Origin: Thermoanaerobacter wiegelii Rt8.B1
GTDB lineage: Bacteria > Bacillota > Thermoanaerobacteria > Thermoanaerobacterales > Thermoanaerobacteraceae
DNA length: 64,000 nt
Reading direction: 5' to 3'
Assembly: GCF_000147695.2 (NCBI RefSeq)
Contig: NC_015958.1
Coordinates: 2,339,501 to 2,403,500, forward strand
Below the pieces are notes generated by a model that saw only the letters and a program-made list of their open reading frames with translations, was not told where the DNA came from and made no database searches. Below, one piece after another: positions 60,535-64,000 of the stretch (positions are counted from its first letter, which is position 1; each line of letters starts with the position of its first letter). Made by a program: the position numbers and the translations under genes.

Positions 60535-60870
60535 TTATTTGTCCAAACCTTGTCTCTCCAAACCTTTTAATTTCAATATATAATTCATTTCAAAAACTGC
60601 TGCTTCTATTAGTTTATCGATTTCTTCGTCTGTTAACTTATTGCCAACCACTTTTTTTAATAAGTTAAAAACTTCCGCTTTTTTATCAGGTCCTTTACCT
60701 GGCCCTATTTGCTGTTCTATTGCTTGCACAAAAGTTTTTGCTATTTCATAGTATCTCTTCATTTTTTCCATACCAATTTTGGTATTTAAATAATCAATCA
60801 AATACCCAAGCGCAACCATTATAACGAGTTGAACACCAGCTGTCAAAATTGTCATGACCAAATCCCTCAT
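60535..60870 (-). CDS. LLH-type phage holin
   Basis: A 111-residue protein with one N-terminal membrane helix (about 5-27, TILTAGVQLVIMVALGYLIDYL) and a charged helical tail with YEIAKTFVQAIEQQIGPGKGPDKK and DEEIDKLIEAAVFEMN, the pattern of the LLH family of holins. Holins open the membrane to a murein hydrolase, and an amidase gene lies immediately upstream (stop and start adjoin). No other phage genes are nearby, so it may be a domesticated lysis or secretion pair. Confidence 0.75.
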   Translation of the reverse strand: MRDLVMTILTAGVQLVIMVALGYLIDYLNTKIGMEKMKRYYEIAKTFVQAIEQQIGPGKGPDKKAEVFNLLKKVVGNKLTDEEIDKLIEAAVFEMNYILKLKGLERQGLDK

Positions 60871-61529
60871 TTATCTCCCTCCCAATATTTTTAATATTGC
60901 AGAAGCAAATTCTCCCCAAGTGACATAACTTTTAGGGTCATAATGTTTATCTATAATTCCTTTCATCTGTAATTTTTCAATATCATCTGTTTGCTTATAA
61001 TTTACACTTTTTAAGAATTTAATTGTGCCATTTGCAATCCCTTGTGCGAAAGCAACCGGCTTTTGTAAAAGCAAATCTAAATTTTGTGGATTTGACATAA
61101 AAGCTGTTTCAACTAGTATCGCAGGCATTACAGTATGCTTCAGTACATAAAAATTTTCATATTTTACTCCTCTATTTGTTGTTTTTAACATTTCTACTAT
61201 TTCATTTTGTACATATTGGGCTAAATTTCGTCCTGCTAAACTTCTGGGATACGCGTAAGTTTCCGTACCATTTGCAGAAGGATCTGTAAAGCTATTGCAA
61301 TGAATAGAAATAAAATAATCTGCTTTGCTCTTATTGGCAATATCACACCTTTGCTGTAAGTCTACTGTTTCATCTTTATCTCTTGTCATTATTACACTGA
61401 TATTTTCCTTCACTAAAATATCCCTTAGTTTTAAAGCTATATTTAGATTTATATCTTTTTTTCTTTATAATCACCCACAACAGCACCAGGATCCTTTCCT
61501 CCATGGCCGGGATCAACAGCTATTAGCAT
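60871..61529 (-). pseudogene. N-acetylmuramoyl-L-alanine amidase, split by a frameshift
   Basis: Zinc amidase of the Amidase_3 type that cleaves peptidoglycan side chains. The N-terminus from ATG 61529 reads MLIAVDPGHGGKDPGAVVG with the first zinc histidine, then stops after KEKKI near 61448. The remainder (DINLNIALKLRDILVKENI, YFISIHCNSF, AILVETAFMSNPQN) is in another frame, readable from GTG 61413 as 180 residues. The switch lies in a run of seven A; eight would restore the frame. A ~45-residue tail (GIIDKHYDPKSYVTWGEFAS) looks like part of an S-layer-homology repeat. Paired with the holin downstream. Confidence 0.85.
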
Positions 61530-61652
61530 ATTAATCACCACCATCAAAATAATTTTTCCAACTTTTCTTTTATCATATAATATGCAGAAAAAAATAACAA
61601 GTTTATAAAAATTATCTTCTATCTCTTTCTAAATCAAAAATAACTTTTAAAT

Positions 61653-61956
61653 CTCTTTTACAAATAGATTTCAGTTTGTTGACAAAGTTAAAAAATATTT
61701 AAAGGAGAAATTTTACATCGTCGCTCCGATGTTCCAAAGCGACAAAACTAAAGCTCGACCTTCGGGCTCCGGCAGGGTACCTACGTCAGGTGGCATCCAT
61801 GCCTTAAGGTGCCCGCCTTCGCCATCCATGGCTTCGGCCCTGCCTCCACCCTCGGTCTTGCTAAGTTTTGTTACCGCTTTGTAACAAGTCGCTCCTTATG
61901 CAAAATATCTCCTTTACGAAAGTTTGTCTACAGTCTGAAATCTCTTTTACAAATAG
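61653..61956. mobile_element. MITE-like GC-rich element with long inverted repeats and 15-bp direct repeats
   Basis: The 274-bp core 61668-61941 begins ATTTCAG and ends CTGAAAT. Its two ends, over ~90 bp each, match imperfectly as inverted repeats, with shared blocks TAAAGGAGA, CAAAGCG, ACAAAACT and GACAAA. Both sides are flanked by the exact 15-mer CTCTTTTACAAATAG (61653-61667 and 61942-61956). The centre is GC-rich (CTTCGGGCTCCGGCAGGG) unlike the surrounding DNA and can form many hairpins. No open reading frame. It looks like a non-autonomous mobile element or a structured RNA gene. The stretch 61530-61652 holds no gene that I can see. Confidence 0.6.
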
Positions 61957-62040
61957 CTTTTTTATTTTCTTTTAATAAAAATGACCCATTTCACAAAAAT
62001 TATCGTCTATATAAAAAAACGGTAAAATATGATATAATAT

Positions 62041-62200
62041 AAAATAGCTCTTGGCAGAGTAGGTGTCTCGCGTGAAGTGCCGGAGGATGGGACGTTGCCT
62101 TCATTCTGGCAATTAGTCATAGTCATTGGAATAGGCTAGCTTATATCTTCTGTAATACTTGTACCTTATTTTATCCAATTGCTTTTCCATTTGTCCGTGA
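62041..62200 (+). ncRNA. Candidate structured RNA, family not recognised
   Basis: A TATAAT-like element at 62033-62038 is followed by a GC-richer segment starting near 62045 with GCTCTTGGCAGAGTAGGTG, TGCCGGAGG and GGGACGTTGCC. GGCAG near 62053 and CTGGC near 62117 could close a domain, and TTGGAATAGG (62127 on) can pair with CCTTATTTTATCCAA (62162 on). The 5' part recalls a tRNA D arm but no T arm or acceptor stem is present. No gene is seen from 62201 to 62368 except a leader for the next gene. Confidence 0.35.
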
Positions 62201-62368
62201 AAGTTACATTACCTCCTCGAATTATTACTCAAATTATTTAAGTTCCTCTATATGCCTTTTTTACGCAAATAATTTTGGAAAAACTACGTATAGTTTTTAA
62301 CTTTAAAACCGAAGAAAAAGGAAAAAAGTAATACAATATAATTGGATATAAAGGAGGCACAATATATT

Positions 62369-62722
62369 ATGGAAAGTGAAGAATTTCTTGACTTTGCACC
62401 AATTAAATTTGTTGGCATTGATGACAAAGAAGAGCAAAATCGTATAATAGATGTTCTCATGTCCGTTGTTGATCCAGAAATCGGTATAGATATTATAAAC
62501 CTTGGGCTTGTTTATGAAATTCACAAAGAAGATAATAAATTATACATTATAATGACACTAACAGCATTAGGTTGCCCACTTGCTGATGTGTTGTCAAATG
62601 AGGTAAAAAACGAAGTACTTTCAATTGGAGATTATAGTGAGGTAGAAGTAAAAATTGTATATTCACCTCCATGGGATCATGATCGTCTATCTTCATTTGC
62701 TAGAATGGAACTCGGATTATAA
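62369..62722 (+). CDS. MIP18/SufT-family (DUF59) metal-sulfur cluster protein
   Basis: A 117-residue protein with the DUF59 fold: VMSVVDPEIGIDIINLGLVYEI at the start, TALGCPLADVLSNEV with the conserved cysteine, and VYSPPWDHDRLSSFARMELGL at the end, where PPW and the following segment are typical. The family helps mature iron-sulfur proteins (SufT, MIP18) or acts in phenylacetate oxidation (PaaD); the former fits here. Start at ATG 62369, with AAAGGAGG before it. Single gene with its own terminator. Confidence 0.88.
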   Translation: MESEEFLDFAPIKFVGIDDKEEQNRIIDVLMSVVDPEIGIDIINLGLVYEIHKEDNKLYIIMTLTALGCPLADVLSNEVKNEVLSIGDYSEVEVKIVYSPPWDHDRLSSFARMELGL

Positions 62723-62748
62723 AAAGGCGGTTTAAAACCGTCTTTTTA
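62719..62748 (+). terminator. Terminator of the MIP18/SufT-like gene
   Basis: AAAAAGGCGGTTT and AAACCGTCTTTTT pair with one G-T pair and end in T5. It follows the stop codon directly. Confidence 0.82.
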
Positions 62749-62879
62749 TATAGCTCAAAAAAACAATAATTAAAAATTTAAAAAAGAATTGAATACTATC
62801 AATTCGAGTTATAAGTATTTTATATGGTATTGACCTATCTGAAACGAAGGATTATCTCGATGTAGAAAAATTATCAAAA

Positions 62880-63269
62880 TTGATTAAGAATACATGGACA
62901 AAGGAAGAAAATTTTTCACAAGCCGATATAATTAGAAAGTTAGAAGAAATCGCACTATTTATATTTAAAGATGAAAGATTAAAAGATCTGAAAATACCTG
63001 GTGATATACTTATAGGGATAAATTTTGAAGATGATGCAGAAGTGGAGAAAAAAATTGATAAATTAATATCATCTATGATTGATGACCAAATTTTAATAGA
63101 AAATTATCTTTTGGAAATTTCTTATGCGTTACAAAATTACGAATTTACTGAGAGGGAAATAAAAAATCTATTTCATTTGATAGGATTAGCTATATCAGAT
63201 GAATACAAATCTCTCTTAAGAGTTATTGTAGTAAAGTGTTTTGCAGCTATAAGAAAAATTTTCAAGTAA
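62880..63269 (+). CDS. Hypothetical protein, probably 5'-truncated or frameshifted
   Basis: A 129-residue reading from TTG 62880 with no ribosome binding site. It is acidic and helical (EIALFIFKDERLKDL, EKKIDKLISSMIDDQILIENYLLEISYALQ). The same frame is open and protein-like further upstream to about 62814 (YGIDLSETKDYLDVEKLSKL) but without a start codon, while the neighbouring frame before it reads LNTINSSYKYF. One added T in the run at 62817-62821 would join the two. I do not recognise the family. Confidence 0.45.
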   Translation: MIKNTWTKEENFSQADIIRKLEEIALFIFKDERLKDLKIPGDILIGINFEDDAEVEKKIDKLISSMIDDQILIENYLLEISYALQNYEFTEREIKNLFHLIGLAISDEYKSLLRVIVVKCFAAIRKIFK

Positions 63270-63285
63270 AAATTTAATAAAGAAC

Positions 63286-63401
63286 GAAGAAGGAGATTGC
63301 GTAGTGGTTGTCGAAATATAACATAGAGTTTCTTCCTTTGTGGGTTTTGGGTTTCGGTAATTCCTACCTTCGACACTAAAGGGAGGGAAGCCTTCTTTTT
63401 C
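63286..63401 (+). promoter_or_regulatory. Candidate structured leader RNA before the AcoR-like gene
   Basis: GAAGAAGG (63286-63293) can pair with CCTTCTTTTT (63391-63400), followed by more T; inside, TAGTG plus GTCGAA pair with TTCGACACTA with a three-base bulge. The closing stem plus T run could act as a terminator. It matches no regulatory RNA that I know. Alternatively it is the end of a small mobile element. Confidence 0.35.
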
Positions 63402-63437
63402 TCAAATCTTTTTGTATCAAGTATTATAAGGTTTGAT

Positions 63438-63457
63438 AACCCCCTAAATTAGGGGTT
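63438..63457 (+). promoter_or_regulatory. Inverted repeat upstream of the AcoR-like gene
   Basis: AACCCC...TAA and TTA..GGGGTT form an inverted repeat with one extra C, 35-54 bp before the start codon. It could be an operator for the regulator itself. Confidence 0.4.
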
Positions 63458-63491
63458 CATCTGATATAACTTGGTACGGGGGGAGAGGTGA

Positions 63492-64000
63492 ATGAAAGAA
63501 AATTTTTATGGAGTTTATGAAGAAGTGTGGCATCAATGGAACGACTTTCAAAACACCATGACTATCTCAAAACAAATCGTTAGGTCGGAAATACTTAAAT
63601 CTTGGGAAAGGAGCAAAATTGCAGGCGTCGATCCGTACCAGGAACAAGGACAAGAAATTATCGAGGGTGCCGCTTTAAAAGAAGTCAGAGAAAAACAAGA
63701 AGAACTAATTCAAGCTGCTAGGCCGATTATGGAAAAGCTTTTATCGCTGTCTGGTGACTATGGTTTCCTTGCAGTTTTAGTAGGAGAGGACGGTTATATA
63801 TTAGAGACATTAGGGAACCACCAGGAAACTATAGACCTAGCTCGAAGAACCAATTTCATTCCCGGCGCATGCTGGCGAGAAGATAAAGTTGGCACTAACG
63901 GTATAGGAACTGCAATGGTTATAGGGCAAGCCCTTGATGTAACTGGGGCTGAACACTTCTCTCGTGGACTTCACTCTTGGACATGTACTGGTTCTCCAAT
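63492..64000 (+). CDS. Sigma-54-dependent, AcoR-type transcriptional activator (partial)
   Basis: The visible 169 residues match the N-terminus of AcoR-like activators: ISKQIVRSEILKSWERSKIAGVDPY, then a GAF sensor domain with DGYILETLGN, FIPGACWREDKVGTNGIGTAMVIGQALDV and GAEHFSRGLHSWTCTGSP. The GTNGIGTA and AEHF motifs are characteristic. The AAA+ and DNA-binding parts would lie past the window edge. The ATG at 63492 follows GGGGAGAGGTGA. Such regulators often control acetoin, propanediol or other dehydrogenase operons next to them; the target is not visible. Confidence 0.88.
   Translation, partial: MKENFYGVYEEVWHQWNDFQNTMTISKQIVRSEILKSWERSKIAGVDPYQEQGQEIIEGAALKEVREKQEELIQAARPIMEKLLSLSGDYGFLAVLVGEDGYILETLGNHQETIDLARRTNFIPGACWREDKVGTNGIGTAMVIGQALDVTGAEHFSRGLHSWTCTGSP

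Noticed and set aside
60535..61529. Prophage region
   Set aside because: Only a holin and an amidase; no structural, integrase or replication genes nearby.
62041..62115. Second tRNA gene
   Set aside because: A D-arm-like stretch is present but no T arm, anticodon arm or acceptor stem can be formed.
63173..63376. 67-residue minus-strand frame
   Set aside because: Overlaps a plus-strand frame and a structured leader, and has no ribosome binding site or family match.

Overview
The window is AT-rich DNA from a thermophilic, anaerobic, endospore-forming Firmicute. It most resembles Thermoanaerobacter or Caldanaerobacter (Thermoanaerobacterales). This is inferred from the combination of SpoIIE, a Ger germination receptor, pyruvate:ferredoxin oxidoreductase, a B12-dependent class II ribonucleotide reductase, Lys/Glu-rich proteins, strong AGGAGG-type ribosome binding sites, frequent TTG/GTG starts and an ISLre2-type insertion sequence. 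Genes from 1 to about 43.6 kb lie almost entirely on the minus strand; after the insertion sequence the strands are mixed.

Layout. 0-3 kb: a fructose-family PTS cluster (IIC cut by the window edge, IIA, BglG/MtlR-type regulator) with a repeated operator-like motif upstream. 3-10 kb: a membrane GAF-GGDEF diguanylate cyclase, nrdJ with two NrdR-box-like sites, a thioredoxin-like protein, a class III aminotransferase and a His-tailed YnzC protein. 10-15.7 kb: a DUF1614 membrane protein, an S9 peptidase and a folate operon folE-folP-folK-queD-sfsA, in which a queD-like protein probably replaces the missing folB and sfsA is frameshifted. 15.8-20.6 kb: lysS, greA and a three-gene unit (HTH regulator, quinate-dehydrogenase-like protein, acyl-ACP-reductase-like protein). 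20.6-24.8 kb: divergent spore germination receptor genes. 24.8-26.3 kb: coaX and a pantothenate-family ECF transporter gene preceded by tandem pan-motif-like hairpins. 26.3-32.1 kb: a methylmalonyl-CoA pathway operon (mutase in two subunits, MeaB, epimerase, biotin-dependent carboxyltransferase parts). 32.2-35.7 kb: PAS histidine kinase, fhs and a stand-alone domain related to the N-terminal extension of some dihydropteroate synthases.

35.8-43 kb carries ftsH, hpt, tilS, a VWA gene and spoIIE, the order known from Bacillus subtilis but without the yabT kinase. spoIIE has a Spo0A-box-like site and a long-spacer promoter. A tRNA-Glu and a methyltransferase follow, then a complete insertion sequence with a 9-bp target duplication. 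45-50 kb holds an EamA transporter, an ECF sigma factor with no normal start codon, its anti-sigma factor and an ABC exporter. 50-58 kb holds DUF1284 and DUF3787 proteins, pyruvate:ferredoxin oxidoreductase, the threonine degradation pair tdh-kbl and a PyrR-attenuated uracil permease. 58-64 kb holds a DUF4914 P-loop protein, a holin and frameshifted amidase pair, a GC-rich MITE-like element bounded by inverted repeats and 15-bp direct repeats, a possible structured RNA, a MIP18/SufT-like gene and the start of an AcoR-type regulator.

Metabolically the genes fit a fermenter that makes acetyl-CoA with ferredoxin, degrades threonine, runs a one-carbon/folate branch and has a B12-dependent succinyl-CoA/propionyl-CoA route. 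The least explained items are the MITE-like element and neighbouring RNA, the HTH/quinate/acyl-ACP-reductase trio, the stand-alone folate-linked domain, and homopolymer frameshifts in two, possibly three, genes.
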